Positions 1-6,262 of a stretch of DNA of 8,370 nt are shown here, piece after piece (within the stretch, counting starts at the first letter, position 1; each line of letters opens with the position of its first letter). A program made the position numbers and the translations under genes. Under the pieces are notes generated by a model that worked only from the letters and a program-made list of their open reading frames with translations, was not told the origin of the DNA and made no database searches. Source of the DNA: an uncultured Oscillospiraceae bacterium (GTDB lineage Bacteria > Bacillota > Clostridia > Oscillospirales > Oscillospiraceae); contig CAJUPS010000119.1 in assembly GCA_910588045.1 (NCBI GenBank), positions 1-8,370 on the forward strand, read 5' to 3'.

Positions 1-1233
1 TACTGGCGCACCATGTTCGCCTTTGAGAACTGGCACAGCGCCCTGGAGATGAAGCGGTATATCAAGCGCTTCATCCACCACATCGGCGGCCTGCCGGATT
101 TCAAGGCCCTGCGGTTCACCCGCTACAACCAGTATGAGTCCATGATCCTCCCCATGGTCAAGTACCTGGAGGACCACGGCGTCCAGTTCCACTACAACAC
201 CAAGGTGGTGAACGTGGAGTTCGACTGCACCCCCCAGCGCAAGCTGGCAAAGCGCATTGAGCTGCTGCGGGAAGGGAACCAAGAGTTTGTGGACCTGACG
301 GAGAACGACCTGGTGTTCATCACCAACGGCGGCTGTGTGGAGAACTCCTCCATGGGCTCCCAGAACGAGCCCGCCGCCTACAACACCGAGATCAGGCCCG
401 GCGGCGGCTGGGACATGTGGCGGAAGATCGCCGCCCAGGACCCCGCCTTCGGCAACCCGGACAAGTTCTGCTTCGACCCGGAGCAGACCAATTGGATGAG
501 CGCCACCGTGGAGACCCTGGACCAGCGGATCATCCCCTATATCACCAACATCTGCAAGCGCGACCCCTTCTCCGGCGGCGTGGTCACCGGCGGCATTGTG
601 ACGGTGAAGGACTCCTCCTGGCTCCTGAGCTGGACCATCAACCGCCAGCCCCAGTTCCGCGCCCAGCCCAAGGACCACTGTCTGGTGTGGGTGTACGCCC
701 TGTTCAGCGACGTGCCCGGCGACTATGTGAAGAAGCCCATGCGGGAGTGCACCGGCAAGGAGATCTGCATGGAGTGGCTGTACCACCTGGGGGTCCCCGA
801 GGACCAGATCGAGGAGCTGGCCTCCACCAGCGCCAACACGGTGCCCGTGATGATGCCCTATATCGACGCCTTCTTCATGCCCCGCAACGACACCGACCGC
901 CCCAAGGTGGTCCCCGACGGCGCGGTGAACTTCGCCTTCCTGGGCCAGTTTGCCGAGATCGCCCGGGACACCATCTTCACCACCGAGTATTCCATGCGCA
1001 CCGGCATGGAGGCGGTCTACACCCTGCTGAACGTGGACCGGGGCGTCCCCGAGGTCTGGGGCAGCACCTATGACGTCCGGGACCTGCTGGACGCCACGGT
1101 AAAACTCCGGGACGGGAAAAAGATCACGGAGATGGACCTGGGCCTGAAGGAGAAGCTTGTCCTCCACGAGGCCCTGAAGAAAATCGCGGGCACGGATATT
1201 GAAAAACTGCTGAAAGCATACCAGGTCATCTGA
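1..1233 (+). CDS. ohyA: Oleate hydratase (MCRA family), C-terminal part; 5' end outside window
   Basis: FAD-dependent hydratase that adds water across the cis-9 double bond of unsaturated fatty acids such as oleate, giving 10-hydroxy fatty acids; it acts at the cytoplasmic face of the membrane. The frame is open from base 1, so the ATG at 13 is internal; 410 codons are visible, against about 570-650 residues in the family, so the N-terminal FAD-binding Rossmann motif is missing. Family landmarks visible are ENWHSALEMKRY near the left edge, TRYNQYES (bases 115-138), a TNGG-ENSS segment (322-354), and SWTINRQP (628-651), whose Thr-x-Asn spacing fits the catalytic-site Thr/Asn pair known from characterised hydratases (residue assignment from memory). 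The C-terminus with TEYSMRTGMEAVYTLLN followed by DRGVPEVWGSTYDVR is very typical. A strong terminator follows, so this is the last gene of its transcript. Identity is near certain. Confidence 0.95.
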   Translation, partial: YWRTMFAFENWHSALEMKRYIKRFIHHIGGLPDFKALRFTRYNQYESMILPMVKYLEDHGVQFHYNTKVVNVEFDCTPQRKLAKRIELLREGNQEFVDLTENDLVFITNGGCVENSSMGSQNEPAAYNTEIRPGGGWDMWRKIAAQDPAFGNPDKFCFDPEQTNWMSATVETLDQRIIPYITNICKRDPFSGGVVTGGIVTVKDSSWLLSWTINRQPQFRAQPKDHCLVWVYALFSDVPGDYVKKPMRECTGKEICMEWLYHLGVPEDQIEELASTSANTVPVMMPYIDAFFMPRNDTDRPKVVPDGAVNFAFLGQFAEIARDTIFTTEYSMRTGMEAVYTLLNVDRGVPEVWGSTYDVRDLLDATVKLRDGKKITEMDLGLKEKLVLHEALKKIAGTDIEKLLKAYQVI

Positions 1234-1244
1234 CCGCCCATATC

Positions 1245-1293
1245 AGCCGGAGCGCCTGCGGGGGAATGGTTCCCCGCAGGCGTTCCGGCTTTT
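1245..1293 (+). terminator. Intrinsic terminator after oleate hydratase
   Basis: A 20-bp stem (1245-1264 with 1271-1290, one G-T wobble) closes a loop of about 6 bases and runs directly into a short T run (1290-1293), with a second T run at 1301-1305. It starts 11 bases after the stop codon, as expected for a rho-independent terminator. Confidence 0.9.
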
Positions 1294-1327
1294 CTGATAC
1301 TTTTTCTTACATTGGACACGGTTCCTA

Positions 1328-1356
1328 TTGAGAAATGGAGGGCTCTATGCTACAAT
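1328..1356 (+). promoter_or_regulatory. Sigma-A-type promoter of the ychF operon
   Basis: TTGAGA (1328-1333) and TACAAT (1351-1356) are separated by 17 bases, and a TG at 1348-1349 gives an extended -10. Transcription should begin near 1363, leaving a leader of about 78 bases before the ychF start. The promoter lies just downstream of the preceding terminator. I found no convincing riboswitch or attenuator hairpin in the leader. Confidence 0.8.
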
Positions 1357-1440
1357 GTCACTATTAAGCGGGAGCGCAGAACCTGGATTCACCACCGAGG
1401 AACGCCGCAAACCCTTAAAAATCAGGAGGAACAGAAAACC

Positions 1441-2532
1441 ATGAAATTAGGCATTGTGGGTCTCCCCAACGTGGGCAAATCGACCCTGTTCAACGCCATT
1501 ACCAACGCTGGCGCGGAGAGCGCCAACTACCCCTTCTGCACCATCGACCCCAATGTGGGCATGGTGGCCGTGCCGGACGTCCGGCTGGACAAGCTCAGTG
1601 AGATGTACCACCCCAAGAAGACCACCCCCGCCGTGATCGAGTTCGTGGACATCGCGGGCCTGGTGAAGGGGGCCAGCAAGGGCGAGGGGCTGGGGAACAA
1701 GTTCCTCTCCAATATCCGCATGACGGACGCCATCGTCCACGTGGTCCGCTGCTTCGACGACGAGAACGTCATCCACGTGGAGGGCGGCGCGGACCCTGTC
1801 CGGGACATCGACATCATCGACCTGGAGCTGGTGATGGCCGACGTGGAGATGGTGGAGCGGCGCATCGACAAGGCCCAGAAGGCCGCCAAGGGCGATAAAA
1901 AGTTCCTCCGGGAGGTGGAGATCTTCCAGGGCCTGCTCTCCTGGCTCAACGACGGCAACGCCGCCCGGGGCTACGACTGCGACGACGACACCCGGGCCGT
2001 CATCGCCACCAGCGATCTGCTGACCCTCAAGCCGGTGATTTACGCCGCCAACCTGGACGAGGACGGCTTTGCAGATCCCGAGGGCACCGCGTACTACCGT
2101 CAGGTAGCGGACCGGGCCCGGGCCGAGGGGGCCCAGGTGATCCCCGTGTGCGCCAAGCTGGAGGCGGAGATCGCGGAGCTGGAGGGCGAGGAGAAGGCCA
2201 TGTTCCTGGAGGACCTGGGGGTGGCGGAGAGCGGTCTGGACCGCCTGGTGAAGGCCAGCTATACCCTCTTGGGTCTCATCTCCTACCTGACCAGCGGCGA
2301 GGACGAGTGCCGGGCCTGGACCATCACCCGGGGCACCAAGGCCCCCCAGGCGGCGGGAAAGATCCACTCCGACTTTGAGCGGGGCTTCATCCGGGCGGAG
2401 GTCATCGCCTACGACGACCTTATGAGCGTGGGGTCCATGGCGGCGGCCCGGGAGAAGGGCATGATCCGTTCCGAGGGCAAGGAGTACGTGGTGAAGGACG
2501 GGGACATCATTCTCTTTAGGTTTAATGTCTGA
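1441..2532 (+). CDS. ychF: Redox-regulated ATPase/GTPase YchF (OLA1 family)
   Basis: Obg-family P-loop NTPase that binds ribosomes, usually prefers ATP and is linked to translation and oxidative-stress control in other bacteria. The product is 363 residues, the normal length. Visible motifs are the P-loop GLPNVGKST (7-15), G3 DIAG (70-73) followed by LVKGAS, and the atypical G4 NLDE (204-207) that replaces NKxD in YchF proteins. A coiled-coil arm (about 130-165) and a C-terminal TGS domain (about 280-363, ending with DGDIILFRFNV) follow. The frame is open upstream to 1312, but I chose 1441: AGGAGGA lies at 1424-1430, the family begins here (MKLGIVGLPNVGKS), and the upstream ATG lies before the predicted transcription start. 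It is the first gene of a five-gene operon; the A of its stop codon is also the A of the next ATG. Confidence 0.97.
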   Translation: MKLGIVGLPNVGKSTLFNAITNAGAESANYPFCTIDPNVGMVAVPDVRLDKLSEMYHPKKTTPAVIEFVDIAGLVKGASKGEGLGNKFLSNIRMTDAIVHVVRCFDDENVIHVEGGADPVRDIDIIDLELVMADVEMVERRIDKAQKAAKGDKKFLREVEIFQGLLSWLNDGNAARGYDCDDDTRAVIATSDLLTLKPVIYAANLDEDGFADPEGTAYYRQVADRARAEGAQVIPVCAKLEAEIAELEGEEKAMFLEDLGVAESGLDRLVKASYTLLGLISYLTSGEDECRAWTITRGTKAPQAAGKIHSDFERGFIRAEVIAYDDLMSVGSMAAAREKGMIRSEGKEYVVKDGDIILFRFNV

Positions 2533-3218
2533 TGCGCCGCCGCTTTGACATCCTGGACGCCTGGCGCACCCTGGCAATCGTATGGATGGTGGTCTACCAT
2601 TTCCTATACGATCTGTATATTTTCGGCATACTATCCGCAAATCAGCTCTTTTCCACGCCGCTGAACATCCTGGAGCGGTTCATCTGCGGCAGCTTCATCC
2701 TCCTGGCCGGGGCCTCCGCCCGCTTCTCCCGGAGCAACCTGCGCCACGGCCTCACCGTCCTGGCGGCGGGACTCATCGTGGAGCTCGGCGCGGCCATAGC
2801 GGGCCAGACCATCCGCTGGGGCGTCCTGATGCTGCTGGGGTCGTCCATGGTGCTCTGGCACTTCCTGGGCAAGTGCCTGGAAAAGTGGAGAGCCGATACC
2901 CTGGTCCCGGTCTGTATCGGCCTCTATATTTTCACAAGCTGGTGGACCAGAGCCACCCCGGTGTCCGTCCCCTGGCTGTATCCCCTCGGTTTAACCGTGC
3001 CCGGATTCTACAGCGCGGACTATTTCCCGCTATTTCCCTGGTTCTTCCTGTTCCTGATCGGCACGGCTCTGGGCGGCTGGTGCCTGGCGCACCGGGAGAA
3101 CAGGATCCTGACCGCTCCCCTGCCGAAGGTCCTCACCTGGCCGGGGCGGCACAGTCTTATTATTTACGTCCTGCACCAGCCGGTGCTGTACGGCATCAGC
3201 TATCTGATTTGGGGGTGA
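2532..3218 (+). CDS. DUF1624 / HGSNAT-like multi-pass membrane acyltransferase
   Basis: A 228-residue integral membrane protein of the heparan-alpha-glucosaminide N-acetyltransferase catalytic-domain group (DUF1624). Family marks are RFDILDAWRTLAIVWMVVYH at the N-terminus with a His in the first membrane helix (H23), FILLAGAS (55-62) followed by a basic ARFSRSNLRHGL loop, FPWFFLFLIGTALG (168-181), and GRHSLIIYVLHQPVLY (205-220) near the C-terminus. About six or seven hydrophobic segments are seen. Relatives are thought to move acyl groups across or at the membrane; the substrate here is unknown. The ATG at 2532 overlaps the ychF stop as TGATG, and only a weak AGG precedes it, so it is probably translated by coupling to ychF. 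No frameshift is visible. The family call is fairly firm; the reaction is inferred. Confidence 0.85.
   Translation: MRRRFDILDAWRTLAIVWMVVYHFLYDLYIFGILSANQLFSTPLNILERFICGSFILLAGASARFSRSNLRHGLTVLAAGLIVELGAAIAGQTIRWGVLMLLGSSMVLWHFLGKCLEKWRADTLVPVCIGLYIFTSWWTRATPVSVPWLYPLGLTVPGFYSADYFPLFPWFFLFLIGTALGGWCLAHRENRILTAPLPKVLTWPGRHSLIIYVLHQPVLYGISYLIWG
3211..3218 (+). promoter_or_regulatory. Ribosome binding site deciding the Nudix start
   Basis: GGGGGTGA matches the full anti-Shine-Dalgarno complement GGAGGTGA at 7 of 8 positions and overlaps the stop codon of the upstream gene. It sits 5 bases before GTG 3224. The alternative GTG at 3215 lies inside this motif and has no comparable site upstream, so 3224 is preferred. 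Confidence 0.6.
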
Positions 3219-3223
3219 GCACG

Positions 3224-3712
3224 GTGCATATCCATATCAACAGCACTCTGATCTATCTGGAAAACGAGGCCGGGGAATACCTGATGCTCCACCGGGTGAA
3301 GAAGAAAAACGACATCAACCGCGACAAATGGATCGGCGTAGGCGGCGGCTTCGAGCACGGCGAGAGCCCCGAGGAGTGCGCCATCCGGGAGACCCGGGAG
3401 GAGACCGGCCTGACGTTGACGGACTACCGCTACCGGGGCATTGTGACCTTCGACTGCGCGGGCGCGGAGGAGACGCAGTACATGCACCTGTTCACCGCCA
3501 CGGCCTGGACGGGGGAGCTGGTTGAGTGCAGCGAGGGCGACCTGGAGTGGGTGCCCAAGGAGAAGGTCTGCGGCCTCCCCATCTGGGAGGGGGACAAGAT
3601 CTTTTTCCGCCTGCTGGAGGAGGAGCGCCCCTTCTTCTCCCTGAAATTGAGCTACGACGCGAAGGACGTCCTCCTCCGCGCCGTCCTGGACGGGAAGGAG
3701 CTGCCGCTGTGA
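3224..3712 (+). CDS. Nudix hydrolase, MutT-like (8-oxo-dGTP diphosphatase type)
   Basis: A 162-residue Nudix pyrophosphohydrolase, closest in look to the clostridial proteins annotated as 8-oxo-dGTP diphosphatase that clean oxidised nucleotides from the pool. The Nudix box GX5EX7REUXEEXGU covers residues 41-63: G41, E47, R55-E56, E59-E60 and G62, with Thr at the usually hydrophobic position 57. Other family-typical stretches are YLMLHRVKKKNDINRDKWIG (19-38), TQYMHLF and LPIWEGDKIFFRLL, then a short tail. The segment before the box is GGGFE rather than the GGK-E common in MutT proteins. Start is GTG, chosen from the Shine-Dalgarno motif at 3211-3218; GTG 3215 would add three residues. The same frame stays open far upstream inside the previous gene, but that part is not protein-like. 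Substrate is inferred from family only. Confidence 0.92.
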   Translation: MHIHINSTLIYLENEAGEYLMLHRVKKKNDINRDKWIGVGGGFEHGESPEECAIRETREETGLTLTDYRYRGIVTFDCAGAEETQYMHLFTATAWTGELVECSEGDLEWVPKEKVCGLPIWEGDKIFFRLLEEERPFFSLKLSYDAKDVLLRAVLDGKELPL

Positions 3713-4161
3713 GGGAGAAGCTGCTGGTGTCCGCGTGCCTCCTGGGGGAGAACTGCAAGTACAGCGGCGGGAACAACTACGCCCCCGCCGTGGAGGCCCT
3801 GCGGGACCGCTTCGACCTGGTCCCCGTCTGTCCGGAGCAGCTGGGCGGCCTGCCCACGCCCCGGACCCCGGCGGAGCGGGTAGGGGACCGGGTCCTGACC
3901 CGTGACGGCGCGGACGTGACGGCGGAATACCGGCTGGGGGCGGAAAGGACGCTGGAGACCGCCCGGGCGCTGGGGATCACGAAGGCCGTTTTCCAGGTCC
4001 GGAGTCCCTCCTGCGGCGGCGGGACCATCTACGACGGCACGTTTTCCGGTATGCTGACCGCCGGAAAGGGCGTGACGGCCCAGCTGCTGGAGGAGAACGG
4101 CGTCACGGTTTACGAAAGCGTCCGGATCGACGAGCTTTTGGACGCGGAAGGAGCGGTGTGA
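3709..4161 (+). CDS. DUF523 family protein
   Basis: A 150-residue cytosolic protein of the DUF523 family, whose biochemical role is not established. The family signature is complete: SACLLGENCKYSGGNN (8-23), PVCPEQLGGLPTPR (39-52) and RSPSCGGGTIYDGTFSG (98-114). Four cysteines sit in these conserved blocks (C10, C16, C41, C102), which suggests metal or Fe-S binding or thiol chemistry; that is an inference. The start is GTG 3709, overlapping the Nudix stop as GTGA, with AAGGAG at 3695-3700 eight bases upstream. The length matches single-domain family members, which often lie beside or fuse to a DUF1722 domain; none is present here. It is the fourth gene of the ychF operon and is likely coupled to the Nudix gene. 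Confidence 0.9.
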   Translation: MREKLLVSACLLGENCKYSGGNNYAPAVEALRDRFDLVPVCPEQLGGLPTPRTPAERVGDRVLTRDGADVTAEYRLGAERTLETARALGITKAVFQVRSPSCGGGTIYDGTFSGMLTAGKGVTAQLLEENGVTVYESVRIDELLDAEGAV

Positions 4162-4162
4162 T

Positions 4163-4510
4163 ATGCCTGATATTTTCTTTGTGCTGTTTTTCCTGGCGTT
4201 CTTTCTGATTCTGGGGATGGTGCTCTTCTCCTTTGTCAGGAGCATTGGCCAATGGAACAAAAACAACCACGCCCCCCGCCTGACGGTGGAGGCCACCGTA
4301 GTGACCAAGCGGGGCGACGTGAGCCATCACCACAACGCGGGAACGCACACCACGCATACCTCCACCACCTACTACGTCACCTTCCAGGTCTCCAGCGGCG
4401 ACCGGATGGAGCTCCATGTCCCCGGCAGCGAATACGGGATGCTGGTGGAGGGGGACTTCGGCGACCTGACCTTCCAGGGGACGCGGTTTCTGGGATTTGA
4501 ACGAAAATAG
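4163..4510 (+). CDS. DUF2500 family membrane-anchored protein (YhhM-like)
   Basis: A 115-residue protein with one strong N-terminal membrane helix (residues 3-25), then a short linker and a beta-rich soluble domain. The domain order LTVEATVVTKR (40-50), a His/Thr-rich loop (H55-H57, H62, H65), TYYVTFQVSSGDRMEL (69-84), EYGMLVEGDFGDLTFQGTRF and a final FLGFERK fits DUF2500, the family of E. coli YhhM. Function is unknown; topology suggests that the domain faces outside, though no signal cleavage site is seen. The His-rich loop could bind a metal, which is speculation. AAGGAG at 4148-4153 gives a good ribosome site, and the ATG comes one base after the DUF523 stop. It is the last gene of the operon, followed by a hairpin. 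Confidence 0.85.
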   Translation: MPDIFFVLFFLAFFLILGMVLFSFVRSIGQWNKNNHAPRLTVEATVVTKRGDVSHHHNAGTHTTHTSTTYYVTFQVSSGDRMELHVPGSEYGMLVEGDFGDLTFQGTRFLGFERK

Positions 4511-4533
4511 GGAACCAAAGTGCAGAAATCAGA

Positions 4534-4560
4534 GAAGACCGGGCACGAAGCCCGGTCTTC
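4534..4560. terminator. Hairpin between convergent genes, possible bidirectional terminator
   Basis: A perfect 11-bp stem (GAAGACCGGGC with GCCCGGTCTTC) closes a 5-base loop. It lies 23 bases after the DUF2500 stop and 47 bases beyond the stop of the hydrogenase gene on the other strand. No proper T run follows on either strand, so termination efficiency is uncertain. The remaining bases of the 4511-4607 gap show nothing else. Confidence 0.6.
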
Positions 4561-4607
4561 TGCAATATCTCAGTGCACGTCTTTTGTTCGCTGCCGAATA
4601 AAAACAG

Positions 4608-6113
4608 TCAGTCCAGATCCCGACCGGCGCTGCGATAGGGACTGTTGAGAGGGCTGTCCTGATCGGCCTCCTTCTGGTAGCGGCCCACCACGGTGGAGGC
4701 CAGCTCCACCGGCAGCAGGGTCCCCGCTCCCGCCACGCAGCCGCCGGGACAGGCCATGCCCTCCAGCAGATAACCGTTATATTTCCCGGCCCTTGCCAGG
4801 GTCATCATCTTCCTGCACTCCCGCAGGCCCTCGGCCCGGGCGGTTTTGACCTCCAGGTTGGGATCGGTCTGGTGGATGACGGCCTCCACGGCCCCGGCCA
4901 CGCCGCCGGACACCGCAAAGCCCCGGCCCGCCGCCGTGCCCTCCCGCATGGACTCGCCCTCGGGGATCGAGGCGAAGTTTACCCCCCTGGCCTCAAACAT
5001 CCCCTGCAATTCCTCAAAGGTCAGCACGAAATCCACGTCGGAGCGGATGTTCTCCCGGATGGCCTCCAGCTTCTTGGCGGCGCAGGGACCCACGAAGACC
5101 ACCTTGCAGTCCGGGTCCTGCTTCTTCACCAGCCGGGCGGTGAACACCATGGGGGTCAGGGTCATGGAGATGTTCTCAAACTGAGCGGGGAAGAGCTTTT
5201 CCACCATGGCGTGCCACGCGGGGCAGCAGGAGGTGGCCATGAAGTCCTGCTCGGCGGGGACCTTCATGAGGAAGTCCTCCGCCTCCTCGATGGTGCACAT
5301 GTCCGCGCCCACGGCGACCTCCACCACCCGGTCGAAGCCCAGCATTTTCATAGCGGTGGTGAACTTCTCCGGGGTGGACTCCTTGCCGAACTGGCCGATG
5401 AAGGCCGGGGCCACGATGGCCACCACTTTCTCCTTCTCCATGATAGCCCGAACCACCTGGAAGATCTGCCCCTTGTCCACGATGGCCCCGAAGGGGCAGC
5501 TCACCAGACACTGGCCGCAGGCCACGCACTTGGACTGGTTAATGACCGCCTTGCCGTTGTCGTCCACCTCGATGGCGTCCATGCCGCAGGCCGCCATACA
5601 GGGGCGCTCCAGGTAGATGATGGCGTTGTAGGGGCAGGCCTTGGCGCACTTGCCGCATTTGATGCACTTGTCCGGGTCGATCTGACTTCTGCCGTTGACC
5701 AGGGAGATGGCCCCCTTGGGGCACACCTTCTGGCAGGAGGCCGCCAGGCAGTTCTGGCAGAACTGGGTGACCTTGTACTGCTTGGTGGGGCAGGCGTGGC
5801 AGGCGTAGGGGATGATGTTGATGAGGGGCGGCTCGTAATACTGCTGGGCGATGGCCGCCTGGTCCATGCCCTCGGTCATGAGGGTCCGGGACTGGATGGG
5901 CCGGATGGACAAGCCCATGGCCAGACGCACCCGCTCACCGGCGATGGCCCGCTCAAGGAAGATGGACTCCCGGTGGAGGGCCTTGTCCCCGGGGACGATG
6001 ATGTAGGGCAGGTCCTCAGCCTTGGCGTAGTCTCCGCCCTCGTAGGCCATCCGGGCCACCTCTGTGAAGACCTTCTTGCGTATGTCGGTGATCAAAGACG
6101 GAATACCGCGCAT
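4608..6113 (-). CDS. Monomeric [FeFe] hydrogenase, group B (B1/B3 type)
   Basis: A 501-residue cytosolic iron-sulfur enzyme that should interconvert protons and H2 with ferredoxin-like electron transfer. N-terminal cysteine groups are C105/C108, C119-C122-C127-C131, a ferredoxin motif C150-C153-C156-C160-P, C172/C176, and a second ferredoxin motif C196-C199-C202-C206-P. The H-cluster domain has L1 TSCCPAW (294-300), L2 GPCAAKK (342-348) and L3 EGMACPGGC (451-459), so the four expected cluster cysteines (C297, C344, C455, C459) are present. GPC instead of MPC in L2 and the N-terminal ACHACP...CQNC arrangement fit group B rather than group A. The start is ATG 6113, with AAGGAGGT seven bases upstream; an earlier in-frame ATG at 6200 would add 29 non-family residues and lies before the predicted promoter. 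It is monocistronic, with no maturase genes (hydE, hydF, hydG) in the window. Activity is inferred. Confidence 0.92.
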   Translation of the reverse strand: MRGIPSLITDIRKKVFTEVARMAYEGGDYAKAEDLPYIIVPGDKALHRESIFLERAIAGERVRLAMGLSIRPIQSRTLMTEGMDQAAIAQQYYEPPLINIIPYACHACPTKQYKVTQFCQNCLAASCQKVCPKGAISLVNGRSQIDPDKCIKCGKCAKACPYNAIIYLERPCMAACGMDAIEVDDNGKAVINQSKCVACGQCLVSCPFGAIVDKGQIFQVVRAIMEKEKVVAIVAPAFIGQFGKESTPEKFTTAMKMLGFDRVVEVAVGADMCTIEEAEDFLMKVPAEQDFMATSCCPAWHAMVEKLFPAQFENISMTLTPMVFTARLVKKQDPDCKVVFVGPCAAKKLEAIRENIRSDVDFVLTFEELQGMFEARGVNFASIPEGESMREGTAAGRGFAVSGGVAGAVEAVIHQTDPNLEVKTARAEGLRECRKMMTLARAGKYNGYLLEGMACPGGCVAGAGTLLPVELASTVVGRYQKEADQDSPLNSPYRSAGRDLD

Positions 6114-6150
6114 GGTGTTACCTCCTTGTTGTGCAGACGCTTTTCTTGAA

Positions 6151-6179
6151 ACTATAACAATCTTCAAAATTGCTGACAG
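6151..6179 (-). promoter_or_regulatory. Probable promoter of the [FeFe] hydrogenase gene
   Basis: Read on the - strand, CTGTCA (6179-6174) and TATAGT (6156-6151) are 17 bases apart, with TG one base before the -10 (extended -10). The -35 matches TTGACA at 4 of 6 positions and the -10 matches 5 of 6. The start point would be near 6144, giving a leader of about 30 bases that includes the AAGGAGGT ribosome site at 6120-6127. Confidence 0.6.
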
Positions 6180-6186
6180 CAACCCT

Positions 6187-6262
6187 GTAGGGGCGCACAT
6201 TGTGCGCCCGCTTTTTACGGAAGCGGCGGGGTATTGTGTGGGCGCACACTGTGCGCCCCTAC
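6187..6262. repeat. REP/BIME-like inverted pair of GTAG-headed palindromes
   Basis: Two almost identical 23-base arms (6187-6209 and 6240-6262) are inverted copies differing only at the central base. Each arm is GTAG followed by a perfect 9-1-9 palindrome, GGGCGCACA-N-TGTGCGCCC; the second arm reads as its complement, ending in CTAC. Flanking CCC/GGG extends the match with one inserted base. The 30-base spacer includes a small hairpin (CGCTT...AAGCG). A GTAG tetranucleotide at the foot of a palindrome, in inverted pairs, is the layout known for REP/BIME elements moved by RAYT (TnpA-REP) proteins. No transposase is in the window. The element lies 63 bases beyond the lipoprotein stop and 8 bases upstream of the hydrogenase -35, so it could also act as a terminator or protein-binding site. 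Confidence 0.75.

Noticed and set aside
1312..1440. In-frame upstream extension of the ychF reading frame with an ATG at 1312
   Set aside because: It overlaps the predicted promoter, adds 43 residues not typical of YchF, and the ATG at 1441 has an ideal ribosome site.
1357..1440. Riboswitch or attenuator in the ychF leader
   Set aside because: Leader is about 78 bases with no stable hairpin pair or T tract that I can support.
1447..2640. 397-codon open frame antisense to ychF
   Set aside because: Gly/His/Val/Leu-rich composition without domain logic; it mirrors the GC-biased codons of ychF on the other strand.
2582..3223. Long open frame upstream of and in frame with the Nudix gene, suggesting a fusion protein
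   Set aside because: This part overlaps the membrane protein gene in another frame and reads as Pro/Arg/Gly-rich non-protein-like sequence; the Nudix domain has its own ribosome site and start.
3526..3708. Upstream extension of the DUF523 frame
   Set aside because: Out-of-frame reading of the Nudix gene; DUF523 homology begins at the GTG at 3709.
4872..6149. 425-codon open frame on the + strand over the hydrogenase gene
   Set aside because: Rich in Gly, His, Asp and Leu with no recognisable motif; the opposite strand encodes an intact hydrogenase with all metal motifs.
6114..6200. 29-residue N-terminal extension of the hydrogenase from ATG 6200
   Set aside because: No family match, it spans the predicted promoter, and a strong ribosome site fits the ATG at 6113.
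6187..6262. CRISPR repeat-spacer unit
   Set aside because: Only two palindromic copies in inverted orientation, a single 30-base spacer and no cas genes.
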